Positions 44,925-53,894 are shown, numbered from the stretch's first letter. The stretch is 64,000 nucleotides of DNA from Bacillota bacterium (GCA_023443225.1 JAEZVF010000058.1:1-64000), one strand, 5' to 3'. The notes: generated by a model from the letters alone, not told the origin. Program-made: numbers and translations.

Positions 44925-46046
44925 TTATATCAATTTTTTTATTTGCTCGATTACATAGTCTTGCTCTTCATTTGTTAGTTTTGCATACATTGGAAGACTA
45001 ATAAAACGGGAATATGCCTTTTCCGCATTCGGACACTTTACATCCTTATAACCATGTTCACGATAGTATGGTTGTGTATATACCGGAATGTAATGAACAT
45101 TTACTCCAATATTTTTTGATAATAGAACTTCTACAACGTCTTTTCTATTCTTATTAGTGACCTGTATTACATATAAATGCCAGCTGTTATTGCATCCATC
45201 TAATTGTCCCGGGATAATTATACCATCCACATTTTCAAATTCTTTATTATATCGGTCTGCAATTTCTCTTCTTCTTGATATAAATGAATCTAATTTTCTC
45301 ATCTGACTAATACCAAGAGCACACTGTATATCGGTTATACGATAATTGTATCCCAGTTCTAATTGTTGATAATACCATGGTCCATCATTAGAAATCATAA
45401 GTGTACTGTCCCTTGTAATTCCATGACTTCGGTAAAGTATAAGACGATCATATAATTCTTTGCTGTTTGTTGTAATTATACCTCCTTCACCAGTAGTAAT
45501 ATGTTTGACTGGATGGAAGCTAAAAGTTGTCATATCGGAGATACTTCCAATACGCGCGCCTTTATAATCCGCACCTAAAGCATGTGCGGCATCCTCAATA
45601 ACAATAAGATTGTACTCACTGGCTATCTGCCTAATCTCATCCATCTCACAGGGCTGCCCAGTAAAGTGAACGGCAATAATCGCTTTTGTCCTACTTGTAA
45701 TCTTTTTTCTGATATCTACTGGATCTATGTTATATGTAGTAGGATTAATATCCGCAAAAATAGGAGTGGCTCCACAATACAGCACGCAGTTAGCAGATGC
45801 TACAAAGGTAATAGGCGTGGTAATTACCTCATCTCCTTCTTTTATACCTGCTGCAAGACAAGCGATATGAAGAGCTGCAGTTCCATTGGATACTGCTACT
45901 GCATAATTGGCACCTACATATTCTGCTACTACCTGCTCCAATTCCGCTATCTTGGGCCCTGTTGTTAAATAATCGGATTGTAACGTTTCAACAACCGCCT
46001 GTATATCATCATCATCAATGCATTGTCTACCGTATGGAATATACAT
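44925..46046 (-). CDS. pseC: UDP-4-amino-sugar aminotransferase, PseC
   Basis: PseC adds the C4 amino group to the PseB product using glutamate and PLP. The 373-residue DegT/DnrJ/EryC1-family enzyme shows SNGTAALHIACLAAG, VIEDAAHALGADYKG (PLP aspartate) and the Schiff-base Lys in SFHPVKHITTGEGG. The family N-terminus MYIPYGRQCID supports the ATG at 46046, with GGGG 8 bases upstream. A GTG at 46064 with AGGAGG at a 10-base spacing is a credible alternative. It is followed immediately by pseG. Confidence 0.93.
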   Translation of the reverse strand: MYIPYGRQCIDDDDIQAVVETLQSDYLTTGPKIAELEQVVAEYVGANYAVAVSNGTAALHIACLAAGIKEGDEVITTPITFVASANCVLYCGATPIFADINPTTYNIDPVDIRKKITSRTKAIIAVHFTGQPCEMDEIRQIASEYNLIVIEDAAHALGADYKGARIGSISDMTTFSFHPVKHITTGEGGIITTNSKELYDRLILYRSHGITRDSTLMISNDGPWYYQQLELGYNYRITDIQCALGISQMRKLDSFISRRREIADRYNKEFENVDGIIIPGQLDGCNNSWHLYVIQVTNKNRKDVVEVLLSKNIGVNVHYIPVYTQPYYREHGYKDVKCPNAEKAYSRFISLPMYAKLTNEEQDYVIEQIKKLI

Positions 46047-46165
46047 TATTGTGTCCCCTTTCACGTTTGTAGTTCCTCCTAGTTGAAGACTAATTCTGTC
46101 ATGATCTAATTAAACTATGTTGTGACAAAAAAAGCCCTAGTAATGTACTTCCTTTCTTTTCAACA

Positions 46166-46912
46166 CTAAAAAACACCACCATCAACCCTTAATATCTGCC
46201 CGGTTATAAAACTAGACATATCTGAAGAAAAGAACAGAACTGCATCTGCAATTTCTTCTGGTTTTGCTTTTCTCTTAAATACCAGATGACTTAACATTTC
46301 GTTTTCTAATTCTTCTTTCATCTGATTTCCCATATCTGTGTCTGTTAATCCTGGTGCTACTGTATTTACACGAATATTGTATCCTCCCAATTCAATAGCA
46401 AGATTCTTCGTAGCTCCTATCATAGCTGCCTTACAAGACACATAAGGAAGTATTCCTGTGTTTCCGTCTAAAGCTGCAACAGAAGAAATATTTACGATAC
46501 TTCCCTTTTTTTTCCGTGACATAAATCTAGAAATGTATTGTGTAAATACCATTTGTGAAAAAAAATTAACTTCAAATTCTTCCTTTATTGATTGAATTGG
46601 AGTCATCTGAAATAAGCTTACGGAGTTTATTGTACCCAAATTATTTACTAGAATATCAATATCCTTTGTGATAGAAGTTATTTGCTTTACAGCGGAATTC
46701 ATCTCTGATTCTTCTCGTGCATCAAAATAAATTGGCACTATAGTAACCCTGTACTTCATCTCAAGATTTTTAATATATGCTACAAATTCTTCTGATTCTG
46801 TTCTCGCATGAGCAAATATATTGGCCCCATTTTCTGCAAATTTTGTTATTATTGCTTTACCAATTCCTCGATTACATCCTGTAACAATAGCAGTTTTACC
46901 TTGTAATAACAT
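46166..46912 (-). CDS. FabG-like short-chain dehydrogenase/reductase
   Basis: This 248-residue SDR has TGCNRGIG (cofactor), NNLG, the catalytic Ser (VNISSV) and YVSCK (Tyr-x-x-x-Lys), and ends INxxxGxF-like with ITGQILRVDGGVF. It most resembles 3-oxoacyl-ACP reductases, so the substrate could be a 3-oxoacyl group on the dedicated ACP encoded in the same cluster. A sugar-keto substrate is the other possibility, as PtmA-type SDRs occur in nonulosonic acid loci. AGAAAGGA precedes the ATG at 46912. It lies between pseH and pseC. Confidence 0.85.
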   Translation of the reverse strand: MLLQGKTAIVTGCNRGIGKAIITKFAENGANIFAHARTESEEFVAYIKNLEMKYRVTIVPIYFDAREESEMNSAVKQITSITKDIDILVNNLGTINSVSLFQMTPIQSIKEEFEVNFFSQMVFTQYISRFMSRKKKGSIVNISSVAALDGNTGILPYVSCKAAMIGATKNLAIELGGYNIRVNTVAPGLTDTDMGNQMKEELENEMLSHLVFKRKAKPEEIADAVLFFSSDMSSFITGQILRVDGGVF

Positions 46913-46947
46913 GTTCTTCCTTTCTTGTGCATATAGTCTTTTCATCG

Positions 46948-47499
46948 TTAATATATAAACTCTATTGCCTCATATTTAAATTTGTTTTTTATTTCTCTCC
47001 ATCTATCTTTCGTAATAGCTATAACTGTTATATCATAAAACGTGCCATTCTTATAGATGTGTTTTTTAAATTCTCCTTCTACTTCACTTCCACACATCTT
47101 CTTTAAACGAACCAACCCTTTGTTTAAAGAAAATATCTCTGCAAAATACTTGTTCATTTTTAATGTATCAAATACAAAATCATACAGACTCCATTCCAAC
47201 TGCATTGCTAGTTCTAATGAACGCTTCTCTTTTAAAGCTATATAAAGGCCAGAACTACATCTTAGATTTTGTCTATCCAAATCTAAGATTGTTAAAACTC
47301 CGGACGGAACACTGTCGACTTCTACTATCCATAAATAATTATCTGGATTCTCTTTTTGCTTATTAAACCAATTAATTTGTTCTTTTAATGTTAGCTTTGG
47401 ATCTGTATTCATGTACCTTGTTATATCAGGCATCATTCTCCAATTCATAACCATTTCTAGATCACCTACACACATTGGTCTACATTTAGCGTTTATCAT
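46948..47499 (-). CDS. pseH: GNAT N-acetyltransferase, PseH-like
   Basis: PseH acetylates (or acylates) the 4-amino group of the UDP-sugar before UDP removal. The 183-residue RimJ/RimL-type GNAT has CRPMCVGDLEMVMNWRM, MNTDPKLTLKEQINWF and LKMNKYFAEIFSLNKGLVRLKKMCG, all typical of PseH. The start is ATG at 47499, with AGGTGA 8 bases upstream. It sits upstream of the FabG-like gene in the pathway operon. Given the nearby acyl-carrier set, an acyl donor other than acetyl-CoA is possible. Confidence 0.86.
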   Translation of the reverse strand: MINAKCRPMCVGDLEMVMNWRMMPDITRYMNTDPKLTLKEQINWFNKQKENPDNYLWIVEVDSVPSGVLTILDLDRQNLRCSSGLYIALKEKRSLELAMQLEWSLYDFVFDTLKMNKYFAEIFSLNKGLVRLKKMCGSEVEGEFKKHIYKNGTFYDITVIAITKDRWREIKNKFKYEAIEFIY

Positions 47500-47685
47500 T
47501 TTTTTATTCACCTATATATGCCTTCTTTTTATTATTTGGAGATAAAGCAAAGATTTTTTCCGTTTATGTAAAATTACATAATTAGGATAAGCATCTTTTA
47601 TTAAATGTTAGTAGTTTAGGATCATTAGTAGTGATAAGTGCATATAGCAATATATACCACTTTCTCGTACATAACTAGCCTCTTT

Positions 47686-48879
47686 TTATATATGTTCAAT
47701 ACACCTACTTAAATTATTAATTATATCATATCCGTCCCAATAGACTCCTATATTTAGTCCCTCCCCCATGGGAACAATTCTATCAATACCCTGTAGATGA
47801 TTCTTAACCACAAAATAAACCAATTCTTCCTTATTCATTCCAACATATATCAAAGTCTGCACTTTTAAATTGATGCAAGGAATCAATTCATCCAGGTTTT
47901 TCAAATCATATTGATAAAATAGTCCGAATATACCGCGTAATATGCTAATATCTTCTGGTAACGAATTTATATCCACTGTATATAAGGAATTGTCATATTG
48001 TTTCGTCTTTATAATGTTATCCCTATCCATAAGGATATGGCATAATTGAGTGTATTTATCAATTGACTTTATTGGTGTAAGGTCAAATTTTTGCGAAACC
48101 ATATGAATACTATCCCAGAAAATCTTCTTAGCCATTTCCTTTTCACTATCATTTTCCCCATACCAAAGAATTAAGTGAGGTGTTGAACAGGCATTCTGAT
48201 CCATTAAATAAGTATCGTTATAAAACTTCACAGCCAAGTTTTTTAGTTCATCTTCGTTCATTTCCAATATAGTTTTACTATTTATGATACAGAAAGAATA
48301 TCTGCCTGCAAAAGCAATTTCAACTGCACGCACCTTCATTGGGAATTTACGTATGTTCTGGATTGTATCATCTCCTCCCCATATAATACGTGCATCACAT
48401 ATTGATGAATAGTAGGCTGTTATTTCATCGTCTCTTTGATAAGAGATAAAAGTCGTCATATCTCTTATCGCTCTATATTTGTCAAAATTTATAACCTCAT
48501 TTATGGCATCGCAGATGATAGGGATCTGGGGAAATTCCTTACTAGGTACACGAACTATATTTGCATTACCAGATAATAAACCAAAGAAAAAAGAAAATGC
48601 AAAATTCACCGGTACATTAGATGGGGTAATATGAAATACTAAGCCTCTCCCAATTCGAATTCTTTTTGAAGTAAATTCTTCTCTTAATCTTATTATATTT
48701 GCTTTCCTGCACCAGAAAGCAAGAGATAATACATCAGAATATTCTGCTGCTCTTTTGTCTGAACGTAGTTGCTTTGATACATCATTTAGAAATTCGCAGA
48801 CAATCTCAGCATATGGCTCTAATGGTTTTACCTTGACAATATCTGATCCTATTAGGTATGTAATATTATTGTTTTTCAT
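47686..48879 (-). CDS. LuxC-like acyl-CoA/acyl-protein reductase
   Basis: The 397-residue aldehyde dehydrogenase-fold enzyme resembles LuxC, which reduces acyl groups handed over by LuxE to aldehydes with NADPH. Visible are IGRGLVFHITPSNVPVN, LLSGNANIVRVPSKEF and the catalytic Cys231 in DQNACSTPH. It starts within the end of the luxE-like gene (14-base overlap), so the two are translationally coupled like lux partners. There are no luciferase genes, so the aldehyde or its derivative must serve another purpose, most likely in flagellar sugar modification. Confidence 0.86.
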   Translation of the reverse strand: MKNNNITYLIGSDIVKVKPLEPYAEIVCEFLNDVSKQLRSDKRAAEYSDVLSLAFWCRKANIIRLREEFTSKRIRIGRGLVFHITPSNVPVNFAFSFFFGLLSGNANIVRVPSKEFPQIPIICDAINEVINFDKYRAIRDMTTFISYQRDDEITAYYSSICDARIIWGGDDTIQNIRKFPMKVRAVEIAFAGRYSFCIINSKTILEMNEDELKNLAVKFYNDTYLMDQNACSTPHLILWYGENDSEKEMAKKIFWDSIHMVSQKFDLTPIKSIDKYTQLCHILMDRDNIIKTKQYDNSLYTVDINSLPEDISILRGIFGLFYQYDLKNLDELIPCINLKVQTLIYVGMNKEELVYFVVKNHLQGIDRIVPMGEGLNIGVYWDGYDIINNLSRCIEHI

Positions 48880-49945
48880 ATGTATCACTACACCCCCTAA
48901 TTTCAGCCTGTTTAATTCTTCCATGTAACTTAAATGTCTTGCCCAATCTTCCACAAGGACAGTCATCCTCTCCGATTAATTCTCCCAGATCCTCCGTTAG
49001 AATACTATGACCTGGATAGCTTTCTGGCAGTACCGAAACCAATTGAACAAGTCCTTGCTCACCCGTACTACAAATACTGAAATCGTACGGATTTCTAATA
49101 ATGATATCAGAGTAGATGGACGCATGTAACCTGCCCTGTTCACATTCCATAAAAACGGAACCAGTTTGTTCCACCATACCATAATAGTTATACACTTTTT
49201 GTATATTACATACTTCTTTCAATCTACTTTTAAAGGTGTCATTGTCTACCGCTTGCTCGATTAACTTTTTAAATCCCCCGCCATGAAGCAATACACCATT
49301 TGAAAGATCCAGTTTAGCCATAGTTTTTTGTAGTTTCTGATAGAAATGCTCCCAAATCATATAGGTAAAACCAAAAAGAAATATCGTTTCCCCCTTATGC
49401 TTGTCTAAAAAGGCTTGAACTGTCTGGATATCCAGTTCCATATCTTCATTCAGGGCATAGGTAACATCGTATCCTAACATAGAGAATCCTAGGATACCCG
49501 CACCCCTGGCAGTAAATAGTTTCCGGTCCTTTACCACTGATTTACTGTCAATAATTAGCATAGGTAGCCTTTTATTACCAAGAAAGTCCGATGAAATCTT
49601 TGCTAATACCTTTGTCTGATTAGTAGATGTATTTCTGTCTAAATATATTTTTGAAACCCTTTGGCCTGTTGTTCCTGAAGATGTCATAGTTTTTATTATT
49701 TGATCCTTCGCTACACTGTACAGATCGTAATCCTTAAACAGACGCACCGGAATAAATGGAATTTCTTCCGCTGTATGTATACTTTCTATATTAAAATCTA
49801 ATCCATCTATAAAATTCTTATACAACCTGCAATTTTCATAATGCTTTTTAGTCAAAAAGGATAAGGCGTCCGAATATACTTCTGCCTTATCCTCCCTATT
49901 TAAGCTGTAAGGCTGTAGTTGTAATATCTTATCAATACCAAACAT
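48866..49945 (-). CDS. LuxE-like acyl-protein synthetase
   Basis: This 359-residue adenylating enzyme of the LuxE/PaaK type activates a carboxylic acid with ATP and holds the acyl group on a Cys. It has TSSGTTGQRVSK (88-99), YYGMVEQTGS, a Cys-rich segment (CPCGRLGK) and the C-terminal HGRIKQAEIRGC with Cys352 eight residues from the end, the position of the acylated Cys in LuxE. AAGGAG precedes the ATG. It lies between the ACP gene and luxC-like gene. A direct acyl transfer to ACP instead of LuxC is possible. Confidence 0.87.
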   Translation of the reverse strand: MFGIDKILQLQPYSLNREDKAEVYSDALSFLTKKHYENCRLYKNFIDGLDFNIESIHTAEEIPFIPVRLFKDYDLYSVAKDQIIKTMTSSGTTGQRVSKIYLDRNTSTNQTKVLAKISSDFLGNKRLPMLIIDSKSVVKDRKLFTARGAGILGFSMLGYDVTYALNEDMELDIQTVQAFLDKHKGETIFLFGFTYMIWEHFYQKLQKTMAKLDLSNGVLLHGGGFKKLIEQAVDNDTFKSRLKEVCNIQKVYNYYGMVEQTGSVFMECEQGRLHASIYSDIIIRNPYDFSICSTGEQGLVQLVSVLPESYPGHSILTEDLGELIGEDDCPCGRLGKTFKLHGRIKQAEIRGCSDTYEKQ

Positions 49946-49989
49946 TATAAACTCCTTTTCTTATATGAAGAATATAATACCTTCCCTAC

Positions 49990-50229
49990 TTAAATTTCTA
50001 TTTGATATTTCGCAAGAATTTCTTTTCCCTTCTCATAAGAACTAAAATCAATGATGTCATCTGTTTCCATCATAATATCAAAAGCATCTTCTAATTCTGC
50101 GATTAGACCCATATGTCCGACAGAATCCCAATTGTCTATGCTGTTGTAAGTTAAATCCTGATTTAACTGTTCTCCCTCTATTTCAAAGCAATTTATAAAA
50201 ATCTCATTATATTTTTCTTTGTTATCCAC
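49990..50229 (-). CDS. Acyl carrier protein
   Basis: The 79-residue carrier protein has the phosphopantetheine attachment Ser36 in NWDSVGHMGLI, followed by the acidic helix II (AELEDAFDI) typical of ACPs. The start is GTG at 50229, with GGAGG 7 bases upstream; an ATG six codons earlier overlaps that site. It is 44 bases upstream of the luxE-like gene. The DSVGHM sequence is the form found in specialised, not fatty-acid-synthase, ACPs, so it is likely dedicated to the neighbouring acyl-handling enzymes. Confidence 0.88.
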   Translation of the reverse strand: MDNKEKYNEIFINCFEIEGEQLNQDLTYNSIDNWDSVGHMGLIAELEDAFDIMMETDDIIDFSSYEKGKEILAKYQIEI

Positions 50230-50364
50230 GGCGATTCCTCCAAACATTTTATATACGACTATTATAGCTAGTTTACTATATTATTTCAACAAATATATTA
50301 TTATTTGACATCTTATTACATTTATCTTCCTTTTTTATTACAAGTTTCCAGATAGTCAACCGTC

Positions 50365-51393
50365 CTATAATATCTCTATCTGGTTAAGCGGATCCCCATA
50401 TTCATAACTTTGCTTTGCCTCTTTCCCAATTAACTCATGATAATATTTAGGCTTCAGCCCATTACTTGGTCGAATGCTTCTAATATTATCCGCAGTAAAA
50501 ATCTCCCCCTTTTTAATATCCTTAACCGCAAAGAGGGATCTTCTTCCACTCAGTCCGCCTTTTTCATTATTTGTCAACTCATATGTATCTTGTCCCTTAA
50601 TCGTTAGTGCATTATGTACATCTTGTACCAGGTTTTTGTATTCCTCCATTTCCATGGAGAATCCACTATCTGCGCTTTCGATACTTCTATTCAAGCAGAC
50701 ATGTTTCTCGATTACCTTAGCTCCCAATGAAACAGCGACAACGGACGCAAGAGAGCCCATGGAATGATCGGAAAGGCCGATAGGAAGCTGAAACCTTTCC
50801 TGCATATCTGTTATCGTCTGAATATTCATGTCTGCATAGTTAGCAGGGTATTGACTGCAACATTTCAATAAAACAATCTGGTTATTACCATGTTTCTTGC
50901 AAGCATTTACAGCCTCTTCTATCTCTTCAATGCTTGCCATCCCACAGGACATAATCACTGGTTTCCCTTTACTTGCTACATATTCAATCAAAGGAATATC
51001 GACTAATTCAAAAGAAGCAATTTTATAAAATGATATATCTAATTCCTCTAGGAAATCTACTGCTGTGTTATCAAAAGGGGTTGATAGAAAATCAATTCCT
51101 ATTTCATCACATTTATCTTTAATGGATTTCTGCCATTCCCATGGTGTATATGCTTCTTTATATAAGTCATAGAAGGTATAACCATCCCACAGACCACCTT
51201 TTATTTTAAAGCAATCTTTATTACTATTAATTGTTAATGTATCCGCTGTATAAGTCTGTATTTTAATACAGTCAGCACCGGCTTTTTTAGCCTCTTCCAC
51301 AATTTTTAATGCATTTTCTAACTTTCCACCATGATTAGCTGACATTTCAGCTATCATATATACACCATCTCTCATTTTGTCATATAGGTTCAT
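50365..51393 (-). CDS. pseI: Pseudaminic acid synthase, PseI (NeuB family)
   Basis: PseI condenses 2,4-diacetamido-2,4,6-trideoxy-altrose with phosphoenolpyruvate to give pseudaminic acid. The 342-residue NeuB-type enzyme has MIAEMSANHGGKLENA, the KIQTYTADT block, IGLSDHSMG, EKHVCLNRSIESADSGFSM and a C-terminal SAF (antifreeze-like) domain (SLFAVKDIKKGEIFTADNIR). EMSANH and SADSGFSM are typical of PseI more than of sialic acid synthases. The start is ATG at 51393, with GGAGG upstream. It lies between the cytidylyltransferase and ACP genes. Confidence 0.93.
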   Translation of the reverse strand: MNLYDKMRDGVYMIAEMSANHGGKLENALKIVEEAKKAGADCIKIQTYTADTLTINSNKDCFKIKGGLWDGYTFYDLYKEAYTPWEWQKSIKDKCDEIGIDFLSTPFDNTAVDFLEELDISFYKIASFELVDIPLIEYVASKGKPVIMSCGMASIEEIEEAVNACKKHGNNQIVLLKCCSQYPANYADMNIQTITDMQERFQLPIGLSDHSMGSLASVVAVSLGAKVIEKHVCLNRSIESADSGFSMEMEEYKNLVQDVHNALTIKGQDTYELTNNEKGGLSGRRSLFAVKDIKKGEIFTADNIRSIRPSNGLKPKYYHELIGKEAKQSYEYGDPLNQIEIL

Positions 51394-51472
51394 AACTGCC
51401 TCCATCTATGCGATTCATATGTATGATTAAGAATGTGTAAAATTCAAATATCACTACTACAATGACGTATTT

Positions 51473-52216
51473 TTAATGATTACTTTTATAATCTTTCTGT
51501 TTAATATCTTTATTAATATCATATAGTTCTGGATGTTCATCCATCAGTCTAACCACGTCTTCCATATAAAAATTATGAGTTCCTTTATATAAATACCCAT
51601 ATATTTTAGTTATCAATTGCCAATCAGCTTCCGTATCTAAGGTCCATCTATACTTTGAATAGTTTTTCTCATTTCTTAAAAAATGTAGTCTTTTACCATC
51701 CTCATAAAAATATGGCGTAACATGTTCTCTTTGATAAAGTTCTTTTACATTTATAAATGCCGCCTCTAATCCTTGAAAGCTAAATACCTCTGTATCCAGC
51801 CCTCTAGGGAAAGTTATTAGCATAGGATCTGGATGCCCGCTAGATACATAAGGAAAATCATGTGTTTTGTAATATTCAATCACTTTATCCGTTACCAAAG
51901 GATCAATTAATGGGCAATCTGATGTTATCCGAACAATAATATCCGCTTCATTTTCTTTGGCTGCAAAATAATAACGGCTTAGAACATCATCTTCACTTCC
52001 TCTATAGCATTTTACACCACAGCGGATTGCTTCTGACTCAATTACCGCATCGTTTTCAGAAACAGTCGTAGCAATAACAATATCATCAATGCGCTTACTT
52101 TGTTTTACTCTTTCAATAACATGCGCTAATACCGTTTTTCCCAATAAATTCTTCATCACCTTACCTGATAATCTTGTCGAACCCATTCTTGCCTGAATAA
52201 TTGCAACTGTTTTCAT
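51473..52216 (-). CDS. CMP-sugar synthase, SpsF/PseF type
   Basis: The 247-residue cytidylyltransferase activates the nonulosonic acid with CTP. It has the N-terminal nucleotide loop AIIQARMGSTRLSGKV, GSEDDVLSRYYFAA and RITSDCPLIDP (metal-binding Asp). This is the SpsF form found with NeuB- and SpsG-like partners in Firmicutes; it supplies the PseF step missing as a separate gene. It is followed by pseI with an 79-base gap. The ribosome site (AAAGGA) is further upstream than usual. Confidence 0.86.
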   Translation of the reverse strand: MKTVAIIQARMGSTRLSGKVMKNLLGKTVLAHVIERVKQSKRIDDIVIATTVSENDAVIESEAIRCGVKCYRGSEDDVLSRYYFAAKENEADIIVRITSDCPLIDPLVTDKVIEYYKTHDFPYVSSGHPDPMLITFPRGLDTEVFSFQGLEAAFINVKELYQREHVTPYFYEDGKRLHFLRNEKNYSKYRWTLDTEADWQLITKIYGYLYKGTHNFYMEDVVRLMDEHPELYDINKDIKQKDYKSNH

Positions 52217-52257
52217 AACTGAATGAACATCCTTTCATAAAATTATTTCTTTACAAA

Positions 52258-52941
52258 TTATTTATTGCCTATTTCTTCGCCATATTCCTGTAAAAATACT
52301 CTTTTGCTGATGTTATAATCATCGTCATCACTAATTATTTCTCCTATGTTTCCATCATGTAAACACCACGGCTCTGCTTGCACTGGAATAACTACAATAT
52401 ATCCTGCCCGGTAAAATTCTAAGCATTGAGAAGCATCATAATAATGCCATCCCTTTAGGATATCGTCTCGCCATGCAATGTCATACTGTGTTATCATAAT
52501 CATTCCATCGATAATTTGAACCTCTTGGTATGTCCCCTTAATTGTATTTCCCTGAGTTCGGCGGGTATTAATTATATTATCCTGATAAGCGTCGCCGTAT
52601 CCGATTCTTCCTTCCCACCAAACACCACTATCTGGCATCCGATAACAGCCAATTACTCCTATCATTCCTATCTTACTATTATTGGTAAATAAATCTAACG
52701 TCTCATTCAAAATGTTCTTATTTAGGATGAAAGTGTCTTGATGAAGATATATCTTGTATTTTGCAGAATAATTATGTATGGCATAATTATATGCTGATAA
52801 AATATTGTCCGCCTCACGTATCACCATTACATCTTTCTTATATCCTTCGGGTACAATAAGGTTATCTATGTAATGTAGGCATTCTTCTAAGAACAATTCA
52901 TTGTTGGCACATATTATGAAACAGAACATCTTATTGTCCAT
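52258..52941 (-). CDS. Glycosyltransferase-like protein (StrF/Glyco_tranf_2_5 type)
   Basis: This 227-residue GT-A-type protein begins FCFIICANNELFLEECL and has YKIYLHQDTFI (a DxD-like metal site reduced to QD) and a W-rich mid-region (SGVWWEGRIGYGD) found in the StrF-type GT2 relatives. It should transfer a sugar, though divergence at the metal site leaves room for another role. GGGAG precedes the ATG. It starts one base after the stop of the TPR protein gene, so the two are coupled. Confidence 0.7.
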   Translation of the reverse strand: MDNKMFCFIICANNELFLEECLHYIDNLIVPEGYKKDVMVIREADNILSAYNYAIHNYSAKYKIYLHQDTFILNKNILNETLDLFTNNSKIGMIGVIGCYRMPDSGVWWEGRIGYGDAYQDNIINTRRTQGNTIKGTYQEVQIIDGMIMITQYDIAWRDDILKGWHYYDASQCLEFYRAGYIVVIPVQAEPWCLHDGNIGEIISDDDDYNISKRVFLQEYGEEIGNK

Positions 52942-52942
52942 A

Positions 52943-53620
52943 TTAATTCTCCCGTTGTTTGTAACACATTTCTATCTGATTAGATAAAATATCAACTGTC
53001 CTTGTTCTTATCCTAATAGCAGTAATATACTCTTGTGCTAGCTCGAACTCCCCCAAATGAAATAATACATATGCAAGATTATACAGAGTTCCCTCATTTT
53101 CCGGTTCCAGACCATACGCCTCTGAAAGGAATGGAATAACTCTATCATCGTACCCATTTAAGAAAAAAAGCATTCCAAGGCTATTCCATACTTTTACTTT
53201 ATGAACAATAGAAAATTGTATTATATAAAATATTTGTTGGAAAGAAACGTTATGTTTTATAACATATGTAACTATCTCCTCCTGCTCTTCTTCATGTAAA
53301 TCATACTCAATTCTTCTCAGGTAGAATTTCAATCTATAATAATGAACTACAATCTCTTCCAAGGATGACATACTTTCAAATATTGTAGTTACCTTTTCCC
53401 TCTTTTCTTGTTCATAAATTTTAAAAGCAATCCCAAGAACAGCTAAGCTTGAACTTATTATTTTCATATTCCATAGTATTTTTCCATTATATTTTACATA
53501 TAGCATCTGATCATACAACTTACTGGCTGAATCAATTTCGCCACAATTTATTTTATTATTTAACTCGTAAATCAGTTCTTCCTTCGTATATTGTTCTAAT
53601 TCCCTCTCAATATCTTTCAA
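52943..53620 (-). CDS. TPR-like helical protein of the flagellin-modification island
   Basis: The 225-residue protein has no catalytic signature. It is predicted to be all-helical, with TPR-like repeats in the C-terminal third (NSLGMLFFLNGYDDRVIPFLSEAYGL, LYNLAYVLFHLGEFELAQEYI). The start is TTG at 53620 with GGGGAG 5 bases upstream. It is coupled to the downstream StrF-type transferase and may act as a scaffold for it or bind unfolded flagellin. The family is not known to me. Confidence 0.65.
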   Translation of the reverse strand: MKDIERELEQYTKEELIYELNNKINCGEIDSASKLYDQMLYVKYNGKILWNMKIISSSLAVLGIAFKIYEQEKREKVTTIFESMSSLEEIVVHYYRLKFYLRRIEYDLHEEEQEEIVTYVIKHNVSFQQIFYIIQFSIVHKVKVWNSLGMLFFLNGYDDRVIPFLSEAYGLEPENEGTLYNLAYVLFHLGEFELAQEYITAIRIRTRTVDILSNQIEMCYKQREN

Positions 53621-53668
53621 ATTTACTCCCCTTTATGTAAACAAATTATAGTTAGCCAATTTCTTTAC

Positions 53669-53866
53669 TTATATCATTTTTATCATCTTTGCAAATCTCT
53701 GTTTAAAGGTATGATATTGTTTTACCTTTTCAATTCCTTTTCTGGCTAATGTTACACGTGCCTGTTCATGGCTCAAATAATAATCACATCTCAGAAGCAA
53801 ATCTTCCTGTCTATCGTAGACAACTAAATCCTTTCCAATCTCAAAATAATTAGGTATGTATTTTAT
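53669..53866 (-). pseudogene. C-terminal remnant of a third CgeB-like glycosyltransferase
   Basis: The minus strand between two intact genes encodes, without a start codon, about 65 residues (NYFEIGKDLVVYDRQEDL ... ARKGIEKVKQYHTFKQRF) that match the last 60 or so residues of the CgeB-like proteins at 41455 and 54731 (DYFIDGEDLVIYENMEDL ... NGYKKVKEFHTYRVRF). A stop (53867-53869) precedes it in frame and TAA (53669-53671) ends it. The rest of the gene is gone. Confidence 0.8.
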
Positions 53867-53894
53867 CTACCATTACCACAATAACCGTAGATGC

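Noticed and set aside
47686..49945. Bioluminescence (lux) operon
   Set aside because: Only LuxC- and LuxE-like enzymes occur; there are no luciferase (LuxA/LuxB) or LuxD genes, and the context is flagellar sugar synthesis.
51473..52216. Spore coat polysaccharide operon (SpsF-SpsE-SpsG)
   Set aside because: Although SpsF, NeuB and SpsG-like genes occur together in Bacillus spores, here they lie with PseB, PseC, PseH, Maf, FliB and flagellin, so flagellar modification is the better explanation.
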